Assembly: GCA_018240425.1 (NCBI GenBank)
Contig: JAFEFU010000071.1
Location: forward strand, 124,001-188,000
Origin: Pseudomonadota bacterium
Lineage (GTDB): Bacteria; Pseudomonadota; Alphaproteobacteria; Rhodobacterales; Rhodobacteraceae
DNA: 64,000 nucleotides
Direction of reading: 5' to 3'
Shown here piece by piece: positions 1 to 7,992 of the stretch. Made by a program: the position numbers and the translations under genes. Position 1 is the first letter of the stretch. The number at the start of each line of letters is the position of its first letter. Under the pieces are notes generated by a model. It did not search any database and was not told the DNA's origin. It saw nothing but the letters and a program-made list of their open reading frames with translations.

Positions 1-1
1 G

Positions 2-1135
2 CTGGCCATCCCCCTTGTGATCCACGCGGAACTCATCACCACCGAGGCCCTGAACGGCGACCAGATCCTCGTCGATGGCGACCAGGGCATCGTGCACCTG
101 CGCCCCGAGGAAACCGTCGCCCGCCATTTCCGCGAAAAGATCGCCATGCAGGCGGAGGCGCAGAAAAGCTATGCCTCGCTGCGCGAGCTGCCGGCCACCG
201 ACCGGTCCGGCCAGACCATCGCGCTTCTGATGAACGCGGGCCTGATCGCCGATCTTCCCTCGTTCGTCCGTTCAGGCGCCGAAGGGGTGGGTCTCTTTCG
301 CACCGAGCTGCAGTTCCTCATCCGCAGCCATGTCCCCAAGCGCGCCGAACTGGCCGCCCTCTACCTGAGGGTGATGGAGGCCGCCCACGGCAAGCGCGTC
401 GTGTTCCGCACCCTCGACATCGGCTCGGACAAGGTGCTGCCCTACATGAAGCGGATCGAAGAGCCGAACCCCGCGATGGGCTGGCGGGCGATCCGCGTCG
501 GGCTGGACAAGCCCGGCATCCTCAGGATGCAGCTTCAGGCCCTTCTGCGCGCCGCCGCCGGTCGGCCCCTGTCGGTGATGTTTCCCTTCGTCGCCGAATT
601 CGACGAGTTCCGGGAGGCCCGCCAGAGCCTGCTCGACGAGGCCGAGGGCGAGCGCCACCTGGGCCGCAAGCCGCCCACGGCAATCGAGGTGGGGGCGATG
701 CTCGAAACCCCCTCGCTCGCCTTCGCGCCCGACGCCTTCTTCGAGATGGCCGACTTCATCTCGGTTGGCGGCAACGACCTCAAGCAGTTCTTCTTCGCCG
801 CCGACCGCGAGAACGAACGGGTGCGCAAGCGCTATGACATGCTGAACACCAGCTACGTCACCTTTCTTGAAAAGATCGTGGCCCGCTGCGAGCGGGCGAA
901 GACGCCCTTGTCCTTCTGCGGCGAGGATGCCGGCCGCCCGATCGAGGCCCTGTGCCTTGCCGCCATCGGCTTTCGCACCCTGTCGATGCGGCCCGCCTCG
1001 ATCGGCCCGGTCAAGCACCTGATCCGCCGCGTCGATCTGGCCGGGCTGCGGGCGGTCCTCGACGGGGCGCGGGCCTCGGGGGCGACCAACCTGAGGCCGG
1101 CGGTGATGGAGTGGCTGGCCCGGCAGGATGTCTGA
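2..1135 (+). CDS. ptsP: PEP-protein phosphotransferase of the nitrogen PTS (PtsP), C-terminal part
   Basis: The frame is open from base 2, so the N-terminal part lies outside the window. The visible part is the PEP-utilising TIM-barrel domain of Enzyme I-type proteins. It contains GVGLFRTELQFL, which matches the PEP-binding segment, and a C-terminal SVGGNDL segment followed by FCGEDAGRP, where the family has its catalytic Cys. Alphaproteobacterial PtsP takes phosphate from PEP and passes it to NPr and EIIA-Ntr, a regulatory and not a sugar-transport chain. No other PTS gene is visible in the window. Enzyme I of the sugar PTS is the alternative, but the GGN variant and the context favour PtsP. 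It ends 126 bases before the next gene. Confidence 0.9.
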   Translation: MAIPLVIHAELITTEALNGDQILVDGDQGIVHLRPEETVARHFREKIAMQAEAQKSYASLRELPATDRSGQTIALLMNAGLIADLPSFVRSGAEGVGLFRTELQFLIRSHVPKRAELAALYLRVMEAAHGKRVVFRTLDIGSDKVLPYMKRIEEPNPAMGWRAIRVGLDKPGILRMQLQALLRAAAGRPLSVMFPFVAEFDEFREARQSLLDEAEGERHLGRKPPTAIEVGAMLETPSLAFAPDAFFEMADFISVGGNDLKQFFFAADRENERVRKRYDMLNTSYVTFLEKIVARCERAKTPLSFCGEDAGRPIEALCLAAIGFRTLSMRPASIGPVKHLIRRVDLAGLRAVLDGARASGATNLRPAVMEWLARQDV

Positions 1136-1261
1136 CCCGCCCTCCACGACCGGCCGTCATGCGCGCCGCACATGCCCGTCTGCCGGAATCGCCAGTTGTG
1201 CCGCACGGGCCCTGCCCTACATCCTGTGGCAAGCGCGCCAATGCCAGCCAAGGACATGCCG

Positions 1262-2128
1262 ATGACCTACAAGCCGCCGGAAATCTGGACCTGGGACAAG
1301 GAGAACGGCGGGGCCTTCGCCTCGACCAACCGTCCCATCGCAGGCGCCACCCACGACAAGGCCCTGCCGGTGGGCAGGCATCCGCTGCAGCTTTACTCGC
1401 AGGGCACGCCGAACGGCGTCAAGGTTTCGGTGATGCTCGAGGAGTTGCTGGCCGCCGGCCACAAGGGCGCCGAATACGACGCATGGCTGATCGACATCGG
1501 CAAGGGCGACCAGTTCGGTTCAGGCTTCACCGAGGTGAACCCCAATTCCAAGATCCCGGCGCTGGTCGACCGCTCCGGGCCCAAGCCGCTGCACCTCTTC
1601 GAATCCGGCTCGATCCTTCTCTATCTGGCCGAGAAGTTCGGGGCCTTCCTGCCTGCCGACATCGCGGGCCGGACCGAGGCCATGAACTGGCTCTTCTGGC
1701 AGGTCGGCAGCGCCCCCTTCCTCGGCGGCGGCTTCGGCCATTTCTACGTCTATGCGCCGCAGAAGTTCGAATATCCGATCAACCGCTACGCGATGGAATC
1801 CAAGCGCCAGCTTGACGTGCTCGACCGCCGGCTGGCCGACCGTCCCTTTGTCGCCGGCGGCAGCTACACCATCGCCGACATGGCGATCTGGCCCTGGTAT
1901 GGACAGCTCGCGCTCGGGCGGATCTATGGCGATTCCGCGCAGTTCCTCGACGCTGGCGCCTATCCGAACCTGCGCCGCTGGGCCGAAACCATCGCCGAGC
2001 GCCCGGCGGTCCGGCGCGGGCGTATGGTCAACCGCACCTCGGGCGCGCCCGCCGAACGCCTGCGCGAGCGCCACGAGGCCTCGGACTTCGAGACGATGAC
2101 CGACGACAAGCGCGCGGCCACTGGCTGA
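1262..2128 (+). CDS. yghU: YghU-type glutathione S-transferase
   Basis: This is a 288-residue cytosolic GST of the YghU/nu class. It tracks E. coli YghU almost throughout: WTWDKENGGAF, PVGRHPLQLYS, GTPNGVKV, NPNSKIPAL, FESGSILLYLAEKFG, MNWLFWQ, and a C-terminal RHEASDFET. The thioredoxin-like domain occupies about residues 35-130 and the helical domain about 140-270. Family members bind two glutathiones and act as disulfide-bond oxidoreductases or organic-peroxide reductases. In-frame ATGs exist at 1241 and 1256. I chose 1262 (MTYKPPE) because it matches the family N-terminus and has AAGGA eight bases upstream. It is probably monocistronic, ending five bases before the convergent EcsC gene. 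Confidence 0.93.
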   Translation: MTYKPPEIWTWDKENGGAFASTNRPIAGATHDKALPVGRHPLQLYSQGTPNGVKVSVMLEELLAAGHKGAEYDAWLIDIGKGDQFGSGFTEVNPNSKIPALVDRSGPKPLHLFESGSILLYLAEKFGAFLPADIAGRTEAMNWLFWQVGSAPFLGGGFGHFYVYAPQKFEYPINRYAMESKRQLDVLDRRLADRPFVAGGSYTIADMAIWPWYGQLALGRIYGDSAQFLDAGAYPNLRRWAETIAERPAVRRGRMVNRTSGAPAERLRERHEASDFETMTDDKRAATG

Positions 2129-2133
2129 TCAGG

Positions 2134-2883
2134 TCACGGGGCGCGGCGCCGCGCCGCCTCATAGGCGGCAACCACCGGTGCCTCGCCATGCTCGACCACC
2201 AGGCGTTGCAGGCCGAAGCGGACGCGGGCGATCTCCTCGTAATAGCCGGTGAAGGCATAGTTGATTCCCGCCCCCGCGGCCGCGCCGATCACCGGCACCG
2301 CCTTCGAGGCCAGCGACTTGCCCAGCATCGCCGAAAAGGCCGGCGCCACCCGCGCGACCAGGGCGCGGATCGTGGTTCCGTTCATGCTGAGGCGCGCGCC
2401 GAGGAAACTCGTGTCGATCCCGTCGTCCTCGCGCCCCGGCCCGCCCGAGCCGAAGATGTCGATGCAGGTCAGCCGCACCTCGGGGCTGTCGGGGTCGAAG
2501 CCGTTCTCGGCGGCGATCCTCTGCATGGCGGCGAACATCACCATGACCGTCGCCGGCAGCTCGACCACCGCCGAGGCGATCCCCGCCGCGCCGCCCGCCG
2601 CGCCGCTGACCGCCGCCGCGATCCGGTGGCCGTGCCGGCCGGCCGCGGGCAGCACCTTTCCCGCCCCGGCCGCGCCGCGATAAAGCCGCATCAGCAACTC
2701 CTCGGCCCCCGCGTCGGCCGCGCGCCGCGCCGGTGCGGGCAGCCGCGCCGCCCAGGCCTCGGCCTGCCCGCCCAGCCCGTTGATCGCCCGCATCAGCGGC
2801 CCGTTCGCCCGGCGCGCCCGCGCTGCAAGGTCCGCGATCCGCGCCACGGCCTCGGGCGGCAGGGAAGTGTCGGTGTCAGCCAT
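2134..2883 (-). CDS. EcsC family protein
   Basis: About 249 residues, Ala/Gly rich, with the EcsC-family pattern. A glycine-rich amphipathic stretch ([18 protein letters not shown]) is followed by FAAMQRIAAENGFDPDSPEVR and CIDIF, and near the C-terminus by PVIGAAAGAGINYAFTGYYEEIARVRF. The family is widespread but has no assigned biochemical role. It is named after the Bacillus EcsABC locus, without an ABC transporter here. The start at 2883 (MADTDTS) has AGGA seven bases upstream and is preferred over the in-frame ATG at 2898. It converges tail to tail with the GST gene. Confidence 0.75.
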   Translation of the reverse strand: MADTDTSLPPEAVARIADLAARARRANGPLMRAINGLGGQAEAWAARLPAPARRAADAGAEELLMRLYRGAAGAGKVLPAAGRHGHRIAAAVSGAAGGAAGIASAVVELPATVMVMFAAMQRIAAENGFDPDSPEVRLTCIDIFGSGGPGREDDGIDTSFLGARLSMNGTTIRALVARVAPAFSAMLGKSLASKAVPVIGAAAGAGINYAFTGYYEEIARVRFGLQRLVVEHGEAPVVAAYEAARRRAP

Positions 2884-2949
2884 CAGGGATTCCTGCATTC
2901 CATCCGCTTCATAGGTGGCCCCGCCGCGCCGCTTTTCAAGCCGCCGCCT

Positions 2950-3459
2950 TCACTCCGCCTTTTCCACGCGCCCGCGCACACCCTCCCAGGCGCCGGGCTG
3001 CAATTCCAGCGCCAGCACCCGGTCGGGGTTCGTCGGCGGCGGCATCTCGACGCCCTCGATCATGGCGAAACCGAAGCGCCGGTAATAGGGCGCGTCGCCC
3101 ACAAGCAGCACCCTTTCCCAGCCCAGCCTCCGCGCCTCGGACAGGCTTTCATGGATGAGAAGCCCGCCCAGCCCCTCGCCCTGCCGGGTCGGATGCACCG
3201 CCACCGGCCCCAGAAGCAGCACCCGCCACCCGCCGACCCTGACCGGCCAATAGCGGATCACCGCCGCGAGGATGCCGTCGCCGTCGCGCAGGACGAGGCA
3301 CAGCGGGCCGACCTTGCCGACCCCGTCGCGCAATCGGTAGGACGAGAGTGCCGTCCGCCCTGGCGCGAAGCACAGGTCATAAAGCGCCTCGACCTCCCAC
3401 CAGTCGGCGTCGGTCTCCTCTTCCAGCCTGTACAAGCCGCCCAACCCCCGTCCTGCCAA
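2950..3459 (-). CDS. GNAT N-acetyltransferase, YhbS-like
   Basis: A 169-residue acetyl-CoA-dependent acetyltransferase. The GNAT core is clear: LLGPVAVHPTRQGEGLGGLLIHESL is motif A with the Q/RxxGxG/A pyrophosphate loop, and GDAPYYRRFGF is the motif B region typical of YhbS/COG3153 proteins. The substrate cannot be told from sequence. It is transcribed divergently from the flavin-reductase gene, whose start is 71 bases away, so the promoters probably share this interval. Confidence 0.85.
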   Translation of the reverse strand: MAGRGLGGLYRLEEETDADWWEVEALYDLCFAPGRTALSSYRLRDGVGKVGPLCLVLRDGDGILAAVIRYWPVRVGGWRVLLLGPVAVHPTRQGEGLGGLLIHESLSEARRLGWERVLLVGDAPYYRRFGFAMIEGVEMPPPTNPDRVLALELQPGAWEGVRGRVEKAE

Positions 3460-3530
3460 CCGGGTCCGAATCCTCTGGCAAAGCGGGTAACATGGCCCTA
3501 GGTCATGGGCAAACGCGAATGAGGTGCGTG

Positions 3531-4115
3531 ATGTTCTACCGCCCCGAGGACGGCCACGGCCTGCCCCACAACCCGTTCACGGCGATCATCCAACCCCGCC
3601 CGATCGGCTGGATCTCGACCCGCGGGCCCTTGGGCGACAACCTCGCCCCCTATTCCTTCTTCAACGCCGTTGCCTATGCCCCGCCGCAGGTGATGTTCGC
3701 CTCGACCGGCCGCAAGGATAGCCTCACCGCCGTCGAGGCCTCGGGCGTCTTCGCCGTCAACATCGTGTCCTTCGCGCTGCGCGAGGCGATGAACCGCACC
3801 TCCGGCCCGTGGGAGCCCGGCGTCGATGAATTCGCGCTCGCGGGCATCGCCAAAGCCGAATGTGCGACCATCCCCTGCCCCCGCGTCGCCGACGCGCCGG
3901 CGACGCTGGAATGCCGCCTCGAACAGGTCGTCACGCTCCGGGGCCGCGACAATTTCCTGATCCTCGGACAGGTCACCGGCGTCCATCTGCGCGACGACTG
4001 CCTTGAAGGCGGCTACTTCCGCGCCACACGCTTCGTCCCGGTGGCGCGCGGCGGCTACAAGGACTATTCCACCGTCACCGAACACTTCCAGATGACCCGT
4101 CCTGGCGAGAACTGA
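3531..4115 (+). CDS. flavin reductase-like domain protein (FMN-binding split barrel)
   Basis: A 194-residue protein of the DIM6/NTAB flavoprotein class. It begins with the family N-terminus (NPFTAIIQPRPIGWIST), then LAPYSFFNAVAYAPPQVMF, the FMN-contacting loop, and TLECRLEQVVTL with a C-terminal GGYKDYSTV. Relatives bind FMN and act as NAD(P)H:flavin reductases or as flavin-binding proteins of unknown role. The start at 3531 has GAGG six bases upstream. An in-frame ATG at 3519 would add four residues. The OsmC-family gene follows after 16 bases, so the two are probably co-transcribed. Confidence 0.88.
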   Translation: MFYRPEDGHGLPHNPFTAIIQPRPIGWISTRGPLGDNLAPYSFFNAVAYAPPQVMFASTGRKDSLTAVEASGVFAVNIVSFALREAMNRTSGPWEPGVDEFALAGIAKAECATIPCPRVADAPATLECRLEQVVTLRGRDNFLILGQVTGVHLRDDCLEGGYFRATRFVPVARGGYKDYSTVTEHFQMTRPGEN

Positions 4116-4131
4116 GCAGAAGGAGCCATCC

Positions 4132-4551
4132 ATGAAAGCCACCGTCACCTGGGCCGGCGCCCGCACCTTCGTCGGCCAGACCGAGACCGGCCACGCCATT
4201 GCCTTCGGCACGGCCTTCGGCGACGCGCCCAAGCCCGGCCCCTCGCCGATGGAGCTTCTCCTGATCGGCACCGGCGGCTGTTCGGCATGGGACGTGATCT
4301 CGATCCTCGAAAAGGGGCGCGAACAGGTTCAGGACTGCGAGGTGCGCATCGATTCCGATCGGGCCGAAACCGACCCCAAGGTCTTCACCCGCATCCACCT
4401 GCATTTCATCGTCACCGGCCGCGGCCTCAGCCCCGAGAAGGTCGCCCGCGCGGTGCAGCTTTCGGCCGACAAATACTGCTCGGCCTCGGTGATGATGGCC
4501 AAGACGGCCGAGGTCACGCACGGGTTCGAGGTGGTGGAGGCCGGCGCCTGA
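4132..4551 (+). CDS. OsmC family protein
   Basis: A 139-residue OsmC/Ohr-superfamily protein, closest in pattern to the YhfA subgroup (SPMELLLIGTGGCSAWD, with no long N-terminal extension). The two redox cysteines expected for a thiol peroxidase are present at C50 and C116. Typed OsmC/Ohr members reduce organic hydroperoxides; the YhfA subgroup is poorly characterised. AGGAG lies eight bases upstream of the ATG. It sits in a two-gene unit with the upstream flavin reductase, which suggests, without proving, a redox role for the pair. Confidence 0.9.
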   Translation: MKATVTWAGARTFVGQTETGHAIAFGTAFGDAPKPGPSPMELLLIGTGGCSAWDVISILEKGREQVQDCEVRIDSDRAETDPKVFTRIHLHFIVTGRGLSPEKVARAVQLSADKYCSASVMMAKTAEVTHGFEVVEAGA

Positions 4552-4583
4552 GGCCGCGGCGGCCCACCCGGTTGCGCCCGCCC

Positions 4584-4648
4584 TTTCACCGTGGCCCAAG
4601 TATCCCGGGGTGAATGCGCCGCAAGGCGCAAAGGGGCGGCGCCCCCCG
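4584..4648 (+). repeat. dispersed intergenic terminator-like element, copy A
   Basis: This is one of four related elements in the window. It starts with CTTTCAcCgTGGCcCAAGTATC, continues into a G run, and ends in GC-rich inverted repeats (GCGCCGCAAGGCGC and GGCGGCGCC). It lies 33 bases after the OsmC stop, between convergent genes. This copy is the most diverged in its hairpin part. The likely role is transcription termination. Confidence 0.6.
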
Positions 4649-4651
4649 GCC

Positions 4652-6076
4652 TCAGTCCCCCGCGGGCAGCACCGCCCCGGGGTTCATGATCCCCAGGGGA
4701 TCAAGCGCGGCCTTGACCGCGCGCATCGCCGCCAGCCGCGCCGGATCGCCGAACCGTTCGAGGTCGGAGACCTTCAGCCGCCCGACCCCGTGTTCGGCGC
4801 TGAAGGATCCGCCGCGCGCCACGACCAGCGCGTGAACCCGGTCCTTGATCGCCCCGGCCCGGTCCAGGTAGGCGTCGCGCCGTTCGCCCTTCGGCGGAAA
4901 GACGTTGAAATGCAGGTTGCCGTCGCCGAGATGGCCGAAGGCGTTGATCCGCAGGGGACCGAAGGCCGCCACGTCGCCGGGCGCGCGCGCCAGGAAGTCG
5001 GGGATTTCCGTCAGCGGAAGCGCGATGTCATGCGACGAGATCGCCCCGATCCTCCGGTTGGCCTCGGGGATCGCCTCGCGCAGATGCCAGAAGTCCTGCG
5101 CCTGACGCTCGCCCCGGGCGACGACCGCCTCTCCGGCCAGCCCCGCTGCCTGCGCCGCCGCGTGAAGGCCGGCCAGCGCCTCGTCGGCGGGAAGGCCCTC
5201 GGGCAGGCCGGCCTCGATCAGCACCAGCCAGTCGGGGCGGGGGGCGAAGGGCTGGCGGACATCGGGCAGGACCTCGTCCATGAAGGCAAGGCCCTGCCCC
5301 GAGATCAGCTCGAACGCGCTGACGCAGCCCGCCAGACGCGCCTGCGCCAGCGCCAGAAGGTCGAGCGCCGCAGCCGGAGACGGGACCGTCATCAGGGCCA
5401 CGGCCGACTGCGGCGGGACCTGCGACAGTTTCAGGCTGGCGGCGGTGAGGATGCCCAGCGTGCCCTCGGCCCCCACCAGCAGATTGCGGATGTCGTAGCC
5501 GGTGTTGTCCTTCCTCAGCCGCCGCAGGCCGCTCAGGACCGAACCATCGGGCAGGACTGCCTCGATCCCGAGGCACAGGTCGCGCGCGGTGCCGTAACGC
5601 AGGACATGCACGCCCCCGGCGTTGGTCGAAAGAAGCCCGCCGATCCGCGCCGACCCCTGCGAGGCCAGCATCAGCGGGAAAAGCCGCCCGCCCGCCGCCG
5701 CCGCCGCCTGCACGTCAGCGAGAACCGCGCCCGCCTCGGCGATCAGGACGTTCTCGGCGGGATAGAGGCCGCGGATCGCTGACATCCGCTCGGTCGACAG
5801 GATCAGGGGCGCCACCCCCTGGGGCAGGATCTGCCCGAGGACCAGCCCGGTCCCCCCTGCCCTCGGAACAATCCCCACCCGTGCGGCGCCGCAGGCCCGG
5901 ACGATGGCCGCGACCTCGGCCGTGCTGCGCGGGCGGGCGACGAAATGGCCCTGCCCGGTGACGCGCCCGCGCGGCTCGTCGAGATCGCGGGGCGTGGCCG
6001 GCGCTATGGTTCCCGGGGGCAGAAGCCCCGCCAGCCCTTCGGCAAAGGCGGCATCGGCGGGGCGAAGGCCGCTCAT
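4652..6076 (-). CDS. FAD-binding oxidoreductase of the GlcD / D-2-hydroxyacid dehydrogenase type
   Basis: A 474-residue PCMH-fold flavoenzyme. The N-terminal FAD domain (about residues 30-215) has VARPRSTAEVAAIV, PRAGGTGLVLG and LLSTNAGGVHVLRYG. The C-terminal FAD-oxidase domain (about 225-470) has NAFGHLGDGNLHFNV and FSAEHGVGRLK, the substrate/metal-binding motifs of the D-lactate, D-2-hydroxyglutarate and glycolate oxidase group. It probably oxidises a D-2-hydroxyacid, but the substrate cannot be assigned. It is the last gene of the long minus-strand run that begins at ctaC and is separated from the GNAT gene by 69 bases. Confidence 0.9.
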   Translation of the reverse strand: MSGLRPADAAFAEGLAGLLPPGTIAPATPRDLDEPRGRVTGQGHFVARPRSTAEVAAIVRACGAARVGIVPRAGGTGLVLGQILPQGVAPLILSTERMSAIRGLYPAENVLIAEAGAVLADVQAAAAAGGRLFPLMLASQGSARIGGLLSTNAGGVHVLRYGTARDLCLGIEAVLPDGSVLSGLRRLRKDNTGYDIRNLLVGAEGTLGILTAASLKLSQVPPQSAVALMTVPSPAAALDLLALAQARLAGCVSAFELISGQGLAFMDEVLPDVRQPFAPRPDWLVLIEAGLPEGLPADEALAGLHAAAQAAGLAGEAVVARGERQAQDFWHLREAIPEANRRIGAISSHDIALPLTEIPDFLARAPGDVAAFGPLRINAFGHLGDGNLHFNVFPPKGERRDAYLDRAGAIKDRVHALVVARGGSFSAEHGVGRLKVSDLERFGDPARLAAMRAVKAALDPLGIMNPGAVLPAGD

Positions 6077-6145
6077 GGCACGGCCTTGCGCGCCGGGGTC
6101 CGGCTCACCACCCGCAAAGGCCCCTTCCCGACCGCCATCGAACCC

Positions 6146-6730
6146 TCAGCCCACATCCGTCCGGCCGCGCCGGTCATGGCGCAGATTGGCGTAAAGCACA
6201 TGGTTGCGCCAGCGGCCGTTGATCTGCAGATAGCTCTGGGCCACCCCCTCGTACTTGAAGCCGACCTTTTCCAGCACGCCGCGCGAGGCGGCATTCTCGG
6301 GCAGGCAGCCGGCCTCGAGCCGCGACAGGTCCAGCTGGGTGAAGGCATGGTGCACGACCGCCTCCAGCGCCTCGCGCATGTAGCCCTTGCGGGCATGGGG
6401 GGCGCCCACCCAATAGCCGAGCGTTCCTGCCTGCGCCGGCCCGCGGCGGATGTTGTCGAGGGTGATGCCGCCGACCAGCGCCCCGTCCTGGCGGCGGATC
6501 AGGAAGAGGGGCAGCGCCGTCCCGGCCGCCTCGGCCCGCGCCGCCCAGTAGACGCGGTTGGTGAAGGCCTTGCGCGACAGGGCATCCTCGACCCACAGGG
6601 GATCCCAGGGGGTCAGGAAATCGCGGCTGAGTTCGCGCAAGGAAGCCCAGGCCCGGTAGTCCGAATGGGCAGGCAGCCGCAGGGTCAGGCGTTCGGTCTC
6701 CAGCCGGAGCTTGCGGCGGAGAATGCTCAT
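6146..6730 (-). CDS. GNAT acetyltransferase, RimJ/RimL type
   Basis: A 194-residue protein with the RimJ/RimL/SpeG-like layout. LRLETERLTLRLP opens it, LVGGITLDNIRRG is the central strand, GYWVGAPHARKGYMREAL is the acetyl-CoA loop, and RLEAGCLPENAASRGVLEKVGF is the classic C-terminal motif. Members acetylate protein N-termini, ribosomal proteins or small amines. I do not assign RimJ itself. Its ATG overlaps the last base of the M16 peptidase stop codon (TGATG), so the two are translationally coupled. Confidence 0.88.
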   Translation of the reverse strand: MSILRRKLRLETERLTLRLPAHSDYRAWASLRELSRDFLTPWDPLWVEDALSRKAFTNRVYWAARAEAAGTALPLFLIRRQDGALVGGITLDNIRRGPAQAGTLGYWVGAPHARKGYMREALEAVVHHAFTQLDLSRLEAGCLPENAASRGVLEKVGFKYEGVAQSYLQINGRWRNHVLYANLRHDRRGRTDVG

Positions 6731-7992
6731 CAGGCGGCAAGCCTTTCCTTCAGCGCCTCAAGGCCGGGCGCGGCCGCCACCGGACCATAGAGCGCCAGCG
6801 CCGCCTCGGCCCCGGTCACCAGCCGCGCGCCATAGTCGCGCACCGCCGCCGGGCCGACCGCCTCGATCTCGGCGGTGGCTTCCTGCAAGCCCGGCACCCG
6901 GCCCCAGATCGTCAGGTAGCGCGCCATCCGCTCGGCCCGCGCCGAGGGGCTTTCCAGCCCCATCAGCAGCCCCGCCTTCAGCTGGGCCTTTGCCCGCGCC
7001 ACCTCGACATCGCTCATGTCGTCGGCGGCGCGCTTCAGTTCGTCCATCGTCAGCGCGCCCAGATCGGCGATCTCGTCGGCCGAGGTGCCGGCGTAAATGG
7101 TGATCATGCCGGTGTCGTCATAGCTGCCGGCCTGGGCGTAGATCGAATAGCACAGGCCCCTCTCCTCGCGGATCTTCTGGAAGAGGCGCGAGGACATGCC
7201 GCCCCCGATGGCTGTCGCATAGACCTGGGCCGCGTGCATGTCGGCGTCGCGGTAGGCCGGGCCGCGAAAGCCCATCGCGAAATGGACCTGCTCCAGTTCC
7301 TTGACCTCGCGCCGCTCGGCGCCGTGCCAGCGGGCGGGTTCGGGCATCGGGCGGGTGCCCGGCTTCAGGTTCCCGAACAGCTGTTCGGCGAGCGTGACGA
7401 GGGCTGCGTGATCGACGGCGCCCGCGGCCGACAGGATCATCCGCTCGGGCCCGTAATGGTCGGCGACGAAGGATTTCAGATCCTTGCGCTGGAAGGTCGC
7501 GACCCGGTCGGCTGGGCCGAGGATGGTCCGCCCCATCGCCTGATCAGGATAGGCGGCCTCCTGCAGCCAGTCGAAGATGATGTCGTCGGGCGTGTCCAGC
7601 GCCTGGCCGATCTCTTGCAGGATCACGTTGCGCTCGACCTCGATCTCCTTGCGGTCGAACAGGGGGTTCAGCACGATGTCGGCGATCACGTCCAGCGCCA
7701 TCGGCACGTCGGCCTGAAGCACCCGGGCATAGAAGGCCGTCATCTCGCGCGAGGTATAGGCGTTGATGTAGCCGCCAACGTCCTCGATCTCTTCGGCGAT
7801 CTGGAGCGCACTGCGCCGCCGCGTGCCCTTGAAGGCCATATGCTCGAGGAAATGCGCGACGCCGTTCTGGTCGGGCCGCTCGTGACGCCCGCCCGCGGTG
7901 ATCCAGAGGCCCACCGCCGCCGACAGAAGGCCGGGCATCTCCTCGCTGACGATGCGGAGCCCGTTGGGAAGGGTGGTCAGTTCGGTGTTCAA
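6730..7992 (-). CDS. M16 family zinc peptidase (processing-peptidase-like)
   Basis: A 420-residue M16 peptidase. The inverted zinc motif is HFLEH at residues 47-51, inside the family context NGVAHFLEHMAFKGT. The downstream EVERNVILQEI and GGGMSSRLFQKIREERGLCYSI are typical of bacterial homologues of mitochondrial processing peptidase beta. The start is a TTG at 7990-7992 that overlaps the thrC stop (TTGA), with AGGGAAAGG upstream. The frame stays open further upstream, but that part is antisense-like shadow of thrC and does not look like M16 sequence. Coupling to thrC is inferred from the overlap. Confidence 0.9.
   Translation of the reverse strand: MNTELTTLPNGLRIVSEEMPGLLSAAVGLWITAGGRHERPDQNGVAHFLEHMAFKGTRRRSALQIAEEIEDVGGYINAYTSREMTAFYARVLQADVPMALDVIADIVLNPLFDRKEIEVERNVILQEIGQALDTPDDIIFDWLQEAAYPDQAMGRTILGPADRVATFQRKDLKSFVADHYGPERMILSAAGAVDHAALVTLAEQLFGNLKPGTRPMPEPARWHGAERREVKELEQVHFAMGFRGPAYRDADMHAAQVYATAIGGGMSSRLFQKIREERGLCYSIYAQAGSYDDTGMITIYAGTSADEIADLGALTMDELKRAADDMSDVEVARAKAQLKAGLLMGLESPSARAERMARYLTIWGRVPGLQEATAEIEAVGPAAVRDYGARLVTGAEAALALYGPVAAAPGLEALKERLAA

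Noticed and set aside
1-1135. SVGGNDL in PtsP as a damaged catalytic motif
   Set aside because: The GGN variant in place of GTN is, as far as I know, normal for alphaproteobacterial PtsP.
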